Shown here piece after piece: positions 7,251-15,167 of a DNA stretch of 64,000 bases. Numbering within the stretch: the stretch's first letter is position 1; every line of letters begins with the position of its first letter. The stretch lies in assembly GCF_000092125.1 (NCBI RefSeq), contig NC_014212.1, positions 3,124,279 through 3,188,278 on the forward strand. The letters are read 5' to 3'. This DNA is from Allomeiothermus silvanus DSM 9946 (lineage in GTDB: Bacteria > Deinococcota > Deinococci > Deinococcales > Thermaceae). The notes under the pieces were generated by a model. That model saw nothing but the letters and a program-made list of their open reading frames with translations, was not told where the DNA came from and made no database searches. The position numbers and the translations under genes are program-made.

Positions 7251-8114
7251 TCAAAGATTCGCCCGCAGGAACTCCAACAGCGCTGCCCAGGCTTGCAGGG
7301 ACTCGAGGTACACTGCCGATTTTTCCCCCTGTTTGCGCAGGGTCTTGCGGCTCACCAGGAAACCGTGGGCGCTGTGGGGGTAGAGGAGCAACCGGTAGGG
7401 TTGGCCTCTGGCCTCCAAGGCCTTGGCCAGCGCCCTAGCCTGATCGGGCGGCACAACGGTATCCTTGGCCCCTTGTAGGATTAGCACCGGCATTGTGCCG
7501 GGGAGCTTTTCGACGACCCCCAGCCCGTGCCGGATGCGAAAACTCTGAGGCCGGTCCTGGGGGCCGCCCCCGTAGGTGCGCAGGGTGAGTTCGTCTTGGC
7601 CGAGTTGGCCGGTGCGCACTAGATAGTTGTACCAGGTATAGATATCGGCGATCCCGTAGGCGAAGACCAAGGCCCTGATCCCATCCGTGCGGGAAGCGGC
7701 TAAGAGGCTCACCAAGGCTCCGTGGCTGGTGCCCACCGCAGCGATGCGGCTAGGATCCACCCGGGGCTGTTGGCGGAGCCACTCGAGCCCCGCCAGCACG
7801 TCATCCACCTCACCCTTAGCGACCTCAACTACCCCCTCCGAGCCATCCTCACCGCGATAGCTGCTGGCGAAGACCACGTAACCGGCCTGAGCCAGCTCGC
7901 GACAGCGCTCCAGCGTGCCCTCGGAGAGCCCGTCCACCCCCCCATGGTTGAAGAGTACCGCCGGGAAGGGCCCTTCTCCCACCGGCCAGAAGACCCGGGC
8001 CTTGATCCTAAGCCCGTCGCTCAGATAGGTGAGGGCTTGTTCTTGCACCCCGGAATACACAGGTTGGGCTAAGCCTAAACCTAAGCTGATCAAAGCCCCC
8101 AGCCAGCGCACCAT
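7251..8114 (-). CDS. Secreted alpha/beta hydrolase (dienelactone hydrolase/acetyl esterase-like)
   Basis: 287 residues with an N-terminal signal peptide (cleavage near GLGLAQP), so probably periplasmic or secreted. The fold signature is clear: FNHGGVDG as oxyanion region, GTSHGALVSLLA with the nucleophile serine in a GxSxG elbow, ILQGAKDTVVPP with the catalytic Asp, and PHSAHGFL with the catalytic His. The pattern resembles the dienelactone hydrolase/S9 peptidase-like esterases. The substrate cannot be read from sequence. Confidence 0.85.
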   Translation of the reverse strand: MVRWLGALISLGLGLAQPVYSGVQEQALTYLSDGLRIKARVFWPVGEGPFPAVLFNHGGVDGLSEGTLERCRELAQAGYVVFASSYRGEDGSEGVVEVAKGEVDDVLAGLEWLRQQPRVDPSRIAAVGTSHGALVSLLAASRTDGIRALVFAYGIADIYTWYNYLVRTGQLGQDELTLRTYGGGPQDRPQSFRIRHGLGVVEKLPGTMPVLILQGAKDTVVPPDQARALAKALEARGQPYRLLLYPHSAHGFLVSRKTLRKQGEKSAVYLESLQAWAALLEFLRANL

Positions 8115-8200
8115 ACCCCCCTACTCCCCCGTTTCCAAGCAACCAGCAACTACGCTATCCACCGCCTTATTGGCATACCGGGACTAGAGCGCCAGCACGG

Positions 8201-9376
8201 TTAGCGGGCCGTACCTAGCAGCCCGGCCAAAGCCGTGACCAGGAGAGCCAAGGCCGCGACCATCCCCAGGGAAGCCGGGAGGGAGGTGGCTTCGGCGACC
8301 AGGCCGATCAACGGCGGCCCCACCAGGAAACCGGTGTACCCCAGGGTCGCCACCGAGGCCAAGGCCATCCCCGGATGCACCCCCGGCACATTCCCCGCCG
8401 CGCTAAAGACCAGGGGAAACAGCGTACAGTAGCCAAATCCCACCAATACGAAGCCCAGCAGGGCTATCCAGGGGGCGCTCGAGCCCACCGCCAGCCCCAA
8501 CCCTGCCGCCGCCAGGAGACCTCCCGCTCGGGCTAACCCTACCGGACCAAAGCGGTGGTTGAGGGCATCGCCGCCAAGCCGCCCGATCACCATCGCCACC
8601 GAGAAAGCTGAAAAAGCCAGGGCCGCCAGGGCTTCGCTCGAGCCCAAGTTCTGTTTCATGAATACCGCGCTCCAGTCAGCCACGGCCCCCTCCCCCAGTC
8701 CGGTACAAAATAGGATCAGCCCTAGCCCCAGCAAAACCCCCCTAGGCCAGGCGAAACGCGCCCCTGCAGGCTCGCCGGGGGTGGGGATTAGCCAGCGGAT
8801 CGCCCCCAGCATCACCCCCAACGCGAACAGGGTCATCAAGGTGAAGAAGGGCAACGGCCCGACCTCGAGCCCCGCTGCCACCCCACCCAGGGCCGCCCCC
8901 ACCAGCCCGCCCAGGCTGAAAAGGGCATGAAAACTGGACATAATCGGGCGTGCGTAGCGCTGTTCCACCTCCACGGCCTGGGCGTTCATGCTGATATCCA
9001 AAGCAGCCTGGGTGAAGCCAAAAAGGAATAGCGCCACAAAAAGGGTAACCCCGCTGGGGGCCAAGGCTAGGAAGGGCAAGACCAGGCAGTTCGAGAGGGC
9101 CGCCACGGTCACTACCCGATGGCTGCCCCGCCTGGAGATGGCCCAGCCGGTGACGGGCAAGGCCACCATCAACCCCATCGGCGCCCCAAAAAGCACCAGC
9201 CCCAGCTCAGCGGCGTCCAAACCCAGCTTTTCCTTGATGGCGGGAATCCGCGACACCCAGGCCGCAAACACCAAACCGCAGACGAAAAAAGTAGCGTATA
9301 CGGCTAAGCGGGCCGCCGCAAGGGAGCGGGGAAGCGTTGCTTTGCCCGAAGGGCCGACACGTCTTGAGGCGTTCAC
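8201..9376 (-). CDS. MFS transporter (YbjJ-like)
   Basis: A 391-residue integral membrane protein with ~12 hydrophobic segments. The N-terminal half has FAAWVSRIPAIKEKLGL and GWAISRRGSHRV (the loop 2-3 motif of major facilitator proteins), and SMNAQAVEVEQ with MSSFHALFSLGG, a pattern seen in the YbjJ/FucP-related group. The gene starts 4 bp after the stop of the P1 peptidase gene, so the pair is probably one transcript: hydrolysis of a small peptide or amide, then transport. Substrate unknown. Confidence 0.85.
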   Translation of the reverse strand: MNASRRVGPSGKATLPRSLAAARLAVYATFFVCGLVFAAWVSRIPAIKEKLGLDAAELGLVLFGAPMGLMVALPVTGWAISRRGSHRVVTVAALSNCLVLPFLALAPSGVTLFVALFLFGFTQAALDISMNAQAVEVEQRYARPIMSSFHALFSLGGLVGAALGGVAAGLEVGPLPFFTLMTLFALGVMLGAIRWLIPTPGEPAGARFAWPRGVLLGLGLILFCTGLGEGAVADWSAVFMKQNLGSSEALAALAFSAFSVAMVIGRLGGDALNHRFGPVGLARAGGLLAAAGLGLAVGSSAPWIALLGFVLVGFGYCTLFPLVFSAAGNVPGVHPGMALASVATLGYTGFLVGPPLIGLVAEATSLPASLGMVAALALLVTALAGLLGTAR

Positions 9377-9380
9377 CCGC

Positions 9381-10256
9381 TCAGGCTACCGCCTTCACGA
9401 TAGCCCACGCTACTGCCTCTTGCACCAAAGCGGTGAGGAGCAGCAGGTCGGTGGCCGGGCGGCAGGTAGTGGAGAGCACGAACACCGAGTCCCCGTCCAC
9501 CGGGGTGTGCGAGGGGCGGATCACCCGAGCCAAGGCGGCCTGGGCTGCGTCCGCCAGCATTCGGGCCTCCGACTTGGAGAGGGTCACCTCGAGCCCTACC
9601 GCCACCAGGGTAGTGCTCTGCCCGTAAAGGTCTACCGGTCGGTACTCCCGGAAACGCCCCGGCCCAGCCCGCACGCGGCCCTCGAGGTCGTAGACATCCC
9701 CCACCGGGTTCACCACCGCCAAAGCCCCTACCCGCACCCCCGACTGCTCGACCAGGGCACTCCCTAAGCCGCCCGGACTGGAAAGCGCGTAGCCTAAGTA
9801 TTTGCCGACCATGGCCCCAGCCCCAGCCCCCACCCGGCCCATCGGCACTGGGTCGGGGCTGGCCTCCCGGGCTGCCGCGTACCCGTGCTCCGGCCCAGGG
9901 CGGGCCTTTGCATCTCCAGCCATCAGGTCGAAGATCACCGCCGCCGGAACAATGGGGACCCGCCCTGCCGGGGTGGGATAACCGATCCCTCGCTCCTCGA
10001 GGTAACGCACTACTCCTTCCGCCGCCCCCAACCCGAAGGCCGATCCCCCAGTGAATAGCAGGGCGTGAACCCGCTCGACCCGCTTCTCCGGCGCGAGCAG
10101 AATCCCTTCTCGGTTGCCCGGGGAGGGCCCCAAGAAAGAAGCCGAGGCCAAAAACCCCTCCGCTGGCCCTAGGATGACCGTACAGCCGGTTTGCCCCACC
10201 GGGTCGGTCCAGTGCCCTACGCAGAAGCCCTCGAGGGCGGTCAGGGTTTGGTTCAT
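9381..10256 (-). CDS. P1 family peptidase (DmpA/NylC-like N-terminal-nucleophile hydrolase)
   Basis: 291 residues. The family is recognised by VGHWTDPVGQTGCTVIL, LLFTGGSAFGLGAAEGV, GRVGAGAGAM and GALAVVNPVGDV. These enzymes self-cleave in front of a Thr or Ser that becomes the N-terminal nucleophile, and they act as beta-aminopeptidases, D-aminopeptidases or nylon-oligomer hydrolases. The expected cleavage region is GQSTTLVAVGLE; relatives usually have Asn-Thr there, while this protein has Ser-Thr, so the exact cleavage point is unclear. It is the first gene of a pair with the MFS carrier. Confidence 0.88.
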   Translation of the reverse strand: MNQTLTALEGFCVGHWTDPVGQTGCTVILGPAEGFLASASFLGPSPGNREGILLAPEKRVERVHALLFTGGSAFGLGAAEGVVRYLEERGIGYPTPAGRVPIVPAAVIFDLMAGDAKARPGPEHGYAAAREASPDPVPMGRVGAGAGAMVGKYLGYALSSPGGLGSALVEQSGVRVGALAVVNPVGDVYDLEGRVRAGPGRFREYRPVDLYGQSTTLVAVGLEVTLSKSEARMLADAAQAALARVIRPSHTPVDGDSVFVLSTTCRPATDLLLLTALVQEAVAWAIVKAVA

Positions 10257-10284
10257 AGCCCCAGCCTACCAGCTAGCACGCCCC

Positions 10285-10791
10285 CTAGCGTCTCACCCGG
10301 CGAAACCCGGCATCCGGCCAGATTCCATCGGCGAGCAAGTGCATCCACTGGGAGGCAAAGTACCCTGCCACCCCGCTATAAAGCACCTGCTCCGGCGGGA
10401 GCCGCACCTGGCCCCGCAAGTCGAGCTGAACCCCCAGGTAGTGGAGCAGCGCCTCCCCCCCGAACCACAGCAAAGCGCCCATCAGGACCATGTAGACCAG
10501 CCGGGTTAGCGGTCCTACAATCCAAGTGTGCGACCAACCCCGGTGAGAGAAGATAAGCCCGTAAGGAACCCACAGCCAGCCCAGCACCCCCCAGTTCCCC
10601 TTGGCCCGCACCCGCTGCTCGGCCAGGTCCAAATCCGGGGTGACCAAGAAGGTCCCGATCAGGTAAGCCACAGCGAAGCCGAAGGCCGCAGGTTCACTTA
10701 ACCCCAGATGGTTCTGTTCGTATACGTAGCTCGCTGAAAGCAAGCCCAAGGCTCCCACGTTGATGGCTTCGTGAATCCGTCCGGCAGGCAT
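10285..10791 (-). CDS. DUF2227 putative metal-binding membrane protein
   Basis: About 168 residues starting at MPAGRIHEAIN; ATG 10791 has a GGAG site 6 bases upstream, better than the longer frame to 10836. The conserved His/Asp positions of DUF2227 (RIHEAIN, VTPDLDL, FSHRGWSHT, QWMHLLADGIW) suggest a metal-dependent membrane hydrolase related to YdjM. There are ~4 hydrophobic segments. Function is unproven. Confidence 0.82.
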   Translation of the reverse strand: MPAGRIHEAINVGALGLLSASYVYEQNHLGLSEPAAFGFAVAYLIGTFLVTPDLDLAEQRVRAKGNWGVLGWLWVPYGLIFSHRGWSHTWIVGPLTRLVYMVLMGALLWFGGEALLHYLGVQLDLRGQVRLPPEQVLYSGVAGYFASQWMHLLADGIWPDAGFRRVRR

Positions 10792-10995
10792 CCGCTCCAG
10801 TCTACCGGCTCGCCGGGTCTGAACGATGTTTGCCATAAACAGAATGTCCTCCCAGGATTTTACCTTTCGCCTGGTTTCTGCGGGATTTCACTGTGGATTG
10901 ACCTACAGATTAGCCCGGCCAACAATGCTCCTCCATCACCGGATTCAATCCACATGCCAATTATTTTCTTTTTGTTGCCCAGTACGGAGATTCGA

Positions 10996-11130
10996 CTTAT
11001 CCCTTAGGTGACTTACCCCACGGCTAAAGCCGGGGGCTTCTGGGGTCTACGAGCATGAGCAACCTCATCGCTCTCGCCCAGGGGCAAGCCCTGCCCCATT
11101 CTCAGGATGTTCAGCGCCGCGTTTACGTCC
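10996..11130 (-). ncRNA. Candidate omega RNA (TnpB guide RNA) at the right end
   Basis: In IS200/IS605 elements the guide RNA of TnpB overlaps the 3' end of tnpB and the right-end hairpins, with the guide just outside the element. Here the last codons of tnpB (ALAVG-stop) are themselves inside a GC-rich hairpin at 11015-11035. The location follows the family rule; the limits are a guess, and the guide would be the flanking sequence just left of ~10996. Confidence 0.4.
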
Positions 11131-12233
11131 CGGTGGATGACCAAACCGCAAGCCCCGCATTCGTAGGGCTTGCCGATAGGCACTTTCTGGACATGGCCGC
11201 AGCCGCTACATATCTGAGAGGTGTATGCCGGATTGACGCTGACGACCCTACGGCCAGCCTCCGCCGCTTTGCCGTAGAGGATGTTCAAGAACTGCCCCCA
11301 GCCCATGTCCAGGATGCTCTTGGACAGGCGGGAGCGGGACATGGCTTTGACGCTCAAGTTCTCGTGGTAGACGACATCGTTGGCCTCCAGGAGTTTGCGG
11401 GCGGTTTTGTGGTGGAAGTCTTTTCGCTGGTTTCGCACCTTGCGGTGCAGCCGCTTGAGGGCGGCGACGGCTTTCTTCCTGCCGCCCCCGCCCCGTTTGC
11501 GCCTGGATACGACGCGTTGCTGTCGCCTCAGTTTGGCCTCAGTTTTGCGGTAGTAGTGAGGGGCAGGTACAAACTCGCCGTCCGAGGTAACGAGGAAGTT
11601 GGGGTTGACCCCGAGGTCTATCCCGACCTCGCCTCCCGTGGCGGGCAGGGGTTGGGGCTCGACCTCGCAGACGTACACCGCGTACCAGTGAAGGGCCATC
11701 GGCCCCCGGCTGGCGCCGGTACTCAAGTGCTCCCCATCGCGCTTGATGGTGAGGGTCTTGGGCCGTCCGGCTAGGGGGCGATGCCATTTGATGCGCACGT
11801 CCCCGATGTTGGGCAGTCGGATGCGGTTGGAGCCCACCGGCTTGCCGGGGCCAAACCAGTTGTCCCGGCTATTGTCCCAGACCTGCTTGAAGTGGAAGGA
11901 GTTCCAGCGGTCTTTGCTCTTGAAGCGCGGGTAACCCGCCTTCTCGCCCGCCTTGACCCGGCGAAAGAAACCCTGAAAGGCCCGGTCGAGTTGGGTGATG
12001 ACCCCTTGCAGCACGTGGGCGTGGATGCGGCGGTATTCGGGGCGCCCCTCTTTGACCAGGGCCAAAGAGCGCATCTGCTCAAACGCCGTGACCGTCTTGC
12101 CCGCCTTCTTGTAGGCATCCCGCCGCTCTTGCAACGCCGCGTTGTACAGCTCTCGGGTGCGGTTCAGGTGCTCCTCCAAGTCCTTCAGTTGAGGCTTGGT
12201 GGGGTAGATGCGGTAGGCGAAGGCTTTCAGCAT
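11013..12233 (-). CDS. tnpB: RNA-guided endonuclease TnpB
   Basis: 406 residues from ATG 12233 (MLKAFAYRIYPTKPQ), the classic OrfB start. A much longer open frame upstream is the out-of-frame tnpA region. The RuvC-like catalytic residues are all present: Asp in VGIDLGVNPNF, Glu in YHENLSVKAM and Asp in HRDVNAALNI. The zinc finger CSGCG...CGACG is intact. The protein therefore looks active, in contrast to the broken tnpA beside it. Confidence 0.93.
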   Translation of the reverse strand: MLKAFAYRIYPTKPQLKDLEEHLNRTRELYNAALQERRDAYKKAGKTVTAFEQMRSLALVKEGRPEYRRIHAHVLQGVITQLDRAFQGFFRRVKAGEKAGYPRFKSKDRWNSFHFKQVWDNSRDNWFGPGKPVGSNRIRLPNIGDVRIKWHRPLAGRPKTLTIKRDGEHLSTGASRGPMALHWYAVYVCEVEPQPLPATGGEVGIDLGVNPNFLVTSDGEFVPAPHYYRKTEAKLRRQQRVVSRRKRGGGGRKKAVAALKRLHRKVRNQRKDFHHKTARKLLEANDVVYHENLSVKAMSRSRLSKSILDMGWGQFLNILYGKAAEAGRRVVSVNPAYTSQICSGCGHVQKVPIGKPYECGACGLVIHRDVNAALNILRMGQGLPLGESDEVAHARRPQKPPALAVG

Positions 12234-12241
12234 GCTAATGG

Positions 12242-12660
12242 CTAGACGTTTCTCTGGTTCTCGATGTAGCGCTTGATGACCGCCAACGGAGCGCCGCCCA
12301 CCGTGCTCAAAAAGTAGCTGTTTGTCCAAAGGGTAGGCAAGCGGCTTTTGAGGTGCGGGAACTCCTGCCGGAGTTGGCGGCTGGAACGCCCTTTGAGCAA
12401 CCTGACCAAACGATGCACCCCGAACTGAGGGTCTACCTCCAGCAACAGATGCACGTGGTCGGGCATCACCTCCGTCTGGAAAAGCTCGCACCTGTGTTCG
12501 GCGCATATCTCGTTCAGTATCTCTTCAGTATCTCCCGCAACCTATCCACCACCGCCCCCACCAGCACCGGACGGCGGTACTTGGGGCAGAAGACAATGTG
12601 GTACTTGGAAGGGTACACGATGTTTTTGTTTTGCTTGTACTGAACGGGGTAGCGCTTCAC
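12242..12660 (-). pseudogene. tnpA: IS200-type Y1 transposase TnpA, frameshifted
   Basis: From GTG 12660 the frame encodes the TnpA start (YHIVFCPKYRRPVL) and then stops at ILKRY. The missing remainder continues in another frame: EVMPDHVHLLLEV (HUH motif) and AVIKRYIENQ (catalytic Tyr). The cause is visible: an 11-bp tandem duplication, TTCAGTATCTC, at 12514-12524 and 12525-12535. Removing one unit restores a single ~135-residue TnpA. The gene has no ribosome site and appears leaderless. Confidence 0.88.
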
Positions 12661-12667
12661 TGCGACT

Positions 12668-12696
12668 ATTATATAGCAAAGAGCTATCTACGTCCA
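12668..12696 (-). promoter_or_regulatory. Promoter of leaderless tnpA, abutted by IS481 copy 2
   Basis: Minus strand: TGGACG (12696-12691), 17-bp spacer, TATAAT (12673-12668). The GTG start is 8 bases after the -10, so the mRNA would begin at or next to the start codon. The IS481 target duplication CGCAG (12697-12701) touches the -35. Confidence 0.75.
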
Positions 12697-13764
12697 CGCA
12701 GTGTAATCGGTCAACACATTTGAGACTCTTTGAGGAACCGACTCCTCTTGCATCTTAGCCAAAAACTCCAGCGGAGCAAGACCCCCCAGGGCCATGTGAG
12801 GCCTTCGGCGGTTGTAGTAGTCCAGGTAGGTATCCAGCTCTGCCTGCAGCTCGCTGAGCGGGGTGGGCAAAGGCCGGGTGTAGAACTCCTCCTTGAAGGT
12901 CCGCTGCATCCGCTCCACGTGACCATTGAGTTTAGGACTCCTCGGCGGTAGCACAAACAAGGCAATCCCCAGAGCACAGCAGGCCTCCTCAAACTCGGCC
13001 ATGAACTCGCTGCCCCCATCCACCTGGATGGCCCGGATGGGAAAAGGGGCCCTGGCCAGAAGCAAGGACAAGAACCCCTCAGAAAGCTTAGCCGTGGCCC
13101 GGCTGTGCACCTCCGCCAGGACAAACCGGCTATGGAGGTCAATCGCCGAGAAGTGCTTGACCATGCTTCCCGGTCCTAAGGTCAGGGTGAGGGTGTCCAC
13201 CTGGACCAGGTCCCCAGGAGCCCTGGCCTCGTATCCTCGGGGCTTCCTTTTGGCGTAGGGCCGGTTTACCCTTCGCTTTAGCTTCCCTCTTTGAGTCCGG
13301 GCCAGGTAGCCGGCCACGCTCTCGATACGTCGGTGCTTCTCCAGGTAGGCCAGGATGCGCCCCACCGTGCGTTCGCTCATCTGGAAACCCTCCTTGCGGA
13401 GGGTAAGCCAGATGGACCAGCGTCCCCAGGTGGGGTTTTCCTTGCGGAGAGTTTCTATTCTAATGAGCAGCCCTGGGGTCCAGTGGACCTTTGTGCGCAG
13501 GTGCTTAGGGCGGCGGGAGCGGGGTTTGAGTCCAGCCAGGCCCTTTTCTTTTAGGGCTTTTTGCCAGCGGTGGTAGGTGGCCCGGCTGATCCCGACCAGG
13601 TCCTGGATCTCCTTCCAGCTCTTTTTACTTTCACGCAGGGCTTTGACCAGTCGGAGCTTGCGCAGACGTTCCTGGACCTCTGGGTCGCTTGCGTTGGCCT
13701 CGGCCAGCCTCTGTGCTTGTCTAGCGCCTCTCCATATCTCTCGGCCAACGGTGGTAAACTGCAC
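12688..13764 (-). CDS. IS481-type transposase, copy 2
   Basis: The protein is identical to copy 1 through LTDY (see copy 1 for catalytic residues). The GTG start is at 13764. The frame leaves the element and ends at a TAG in the flanking tnpA promoter region, adding TAWT. The stop codon is therefore supplied by target DNA. Confidence 0.93.
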   Translation of the reverse strand: MQFTTVGREIWRGARQAQRLAEANASDPEVQERLRKLRLVKALRESKKSWKEIQDLVGISRATYHRWQKALKEKGLAGLKPRSRRPKHLRTKVHWTPGLLIRIETLRKENPTWGRWSIWLTLRKEGFQMSERTVGRILAYLEKHRRIESVAGYLARTQRGKLKRRVNRPYAKRKPRGYEARAPGDLVQVDTLTLTLGPGSMVKHFSAIDLHSRFVLAEVHSRATAKLSEGFLSLLLARAPFPIRAIQVDGGSEFMAEFEEACCALGIALFVLPPRSPKLNGHVERMQRTFKEEFYTRPLPTPLSELQAELDTYLDYYNRRRPHMALGGLAPLEFLAKMQEESVPQRVSNVLTDYTAWT

Positions 13765-13841
13765 CTGGGGAACCTCCTTTCCTGGTCGGTTCCCCTCTTT
13801 TTATCCCAGCTTAGAGTCTCACATGTGTTTGTCCGGGTTCA
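12702..13841 (-). mobile_element. IS481-type insertion sequence, copy 2 (1140 bp)
   Basis: Same ends and length as copy 1, opposite orientation. The 5-bp duplication CGCAG flanks it exactly (12697-12701, 13842-13846). It sits upstream of the IS605 tnpA, with its transposase pointing toward the tnpA promoter. Confidence 0.95.
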
Positions 13842-13963
13842 CGCAGCGCTCTTTCAGAGCGCAAACCGCTCACCCCATGCCTGTAAGGCAGGGGCTTGCG
13901 CGGCTTATTCGGTCAGTTTTTGGATTCAAAAGGCGGCGTTCTCACCCAGGGGGGGGTTCTCCA

Positions 13964-13982
13964 TGGTATAGTCAGATACGTG
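13964..13982 (+). promoter_or_regulatory. Extended -10 promoter, leaderless start of tetR-carD
   Basis: TGG-TATAGT (13964-13972) is an extended -10 with no clear -35. The GTG of the regulator begins 8 bases after it and has no ribosome site, so a leaderless mRNA is likely, as is common in this phylum. Confidence 0.55.
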
Positions 13983-14537
13983 ACGCCGGAGGCCAAGGTT
14001 GCCGATAAGCGGGAAGCGATCCTGGAGGCAACCATTAAGGTCTTGCAACAACGTGGTCTCTCAGGGTTGAAGGTTGAAGAAGTTGCCCGCGCAGCCGAAG
14101 TGGGTAAGGGTACCGTTTACCTGTACTTCCAGGATAAGCAAGATCTGCTCAAAGCGCTGGTAGAGCACCACGCGCTTTCTTTTTACCGGAATGTGGAGCA
14201 GATAGTCATGCAAGACCGCCCTTTCGCCGAACGGTTGCGAGAGGTGTTGGCTCTTAGGCTCGATTTCGCCTCGGAGTGGCGGGGTTCTTGGGCCTCAGTA
14301 GCCCGGGAAGCCCACCCTGGCGATCCTTCGGGCTGGCTCAAGGGCTTGCGCGAAACCTACCTACGGCTCTTGGAAGTATTGGTACGCAGCGGTCAAGAAC
14401 GCGGCGAGGTTCGCCGTGATTTAGACCCCAGCCTAACGGCAGCAGTACTTGACGCCATCAACCCGCAGTTTGAGTTACCCCGGCAGGCGTACCTCGAGCA
14501 CCTTATGGAGGTGCTCGTGAAAGGAGTGGGCCAGTGA
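13980..14537 (+). CDS. TetR family transcriptional regulator
   Basis: About 185 residues from GTG 13980. The N-terminal helix-turn-helix is typical: KREAILEATIKVLQQRG, LKVEEVARAAEVGKGTVYLY, FQDKQDLLKALVEHH. The C-terminal ligand-binding part is divergent. The longer frame to 13896 would overlap the promoter. The stop overlaps the carD start by 4 bp (GTGA), so the two are co-translated; regulation of CarD level by a small ligand is an inference. Confidence 0.88.
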   Translation: MTPEAKVADKREAILEATIKVLQQRGLSGLKVEEVARAAEVGKGTVYLYFQDKQDLLKALVEHHALSFYRNVEQIVMQDRPFAERLREVLALRLDFASEWRGSWASVAREAHPGDPSGWLKGLRETYLRLLEVLVRSGQERGEVRRDLDPSLTAAVLDAINPQFELPRQAYLEHLMEVLVKGVGQ

Positions 14538-15028
14538 AAGAGTACCGTCCAGGCGATAAGGTGGTTCTGCCACCCTACGGGGTTGGCGTAGTGGCGAGCA
14601 TCATGCAGCGCACGATCTCTGGCAATCAACGGGCCTACTATCAAGTGGAGTTTCCCAATACCCGTTCTAAAGCGTACGTACCCGTGGAATCTCCCCAGAG
14701 CGCGCGCATGCGGCCAGCCTTGTGCCGCGAAGAGATCGAAGAGATCCTCGAGCTCTTACGCAACGGACGCCTCTCTTTGCCGCGCCAGTGGGCTGCCCGG
14801 CATCGCAAAACCAGCGAGATCCTGGCCGAAGGCGATCCCTACCGCATTGCCACCTTGGCGGGGCAACTACGGGCCTGGGAGCTCGAGCGGGGCCTGCCCG
14901 ACCTCGACCGCCAGGCTTTCCGCCGAGCGATCCATCTCCTCGCTGAGGAAGTCTGCCAGGCCATGGAAGTGAGCCTCGAAGAAGCCCGCGCTATGTTCGA
15001 GAACGCCTGGGGCGAGGAACTAAACTAG
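14534..15028 (+). CDS. carD: CarD-family RNA polymerase-binding regulator
   Basis: 164 residues, the size of Thermus CarD. The N-terminal RNA polymerase-interacting domain has PGDKVVLPPYGVGVV and a Tudor-like beta core (residues 1-65); the C-terminal helical half (LLAEEVCQAMEVSLEEA) fits the DNA-binding domain that contacts the upstream edge of the -10. CarD stabilises the open complex, notably at rRNA and tRNA promoters. It is translationally coupled to the TetR gene, and the unit ends at the terminator at 15056. Confidence 0.88.
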   Translation: MKEYRPGDKVVLPPYGVGVVASIMQRTISGNQRAYYQVEFPNTRSKAYVPVESPQSARMRPALCREEIEEILELLRNGRLSLPRQWAARHRKTSEILAEGDPYRIATLAGQLRAWELERGLPDLDRQAFRRAIHLLAEEVCQAMEVSLEEARAMFENAWGEELN

Positions 15029-15055
15029 AAGAACCTACAACCCCACCCTCTTATA

Positions 15056-15077
15056 AGTCCCCATTTGGGGGCTTTTG
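15056..15077 (+). terminator. Terminator of tetR-carD
   Basis: GTCCCC-ATTT-GGGGGC followed by TTTT, 28 bases after the carD stop. Confidence 0.75.
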
Positions 15078-15167
15078 CTTTATCGCGTTTCCCACCCTTA
15101 CGCCTCACGTAATGTACTCGGCCCAGCAAACCCCGCTGTACCGAGTATTCGTGGGAACCGCTCTAGG

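Larger units (their letters stand above)
10990..12701 (-). mobile_element. IS200/IS605-type element with tnpA and tnpB (limits approximate)
   Basis: Both genes are on the minus strand, tnpA before tnpB, 8 bp apart. A subterminal hairpin at the tnpB end (CCCCCGGC-TTTA-GCCGTGGGG, 11015-11035) is typical of the right end that TnpA recognises. Upstream of tnpA a small hairpin ATAGC-TCTTT-GCTAT (12674-12688) may belong to the left end. IS481 copy 2 is inserted at 12702, so the true left end may lie beyond 13841. tnpA is frameshifted, so the element probably cannot move on its own. Confidence 0.75.

Noticed and set aside
12234-12506. N-terminal extension of TnpB
   Set aside because: This is the tnpA coding region read in a wrong frame, opened by the 11-bp duplication.
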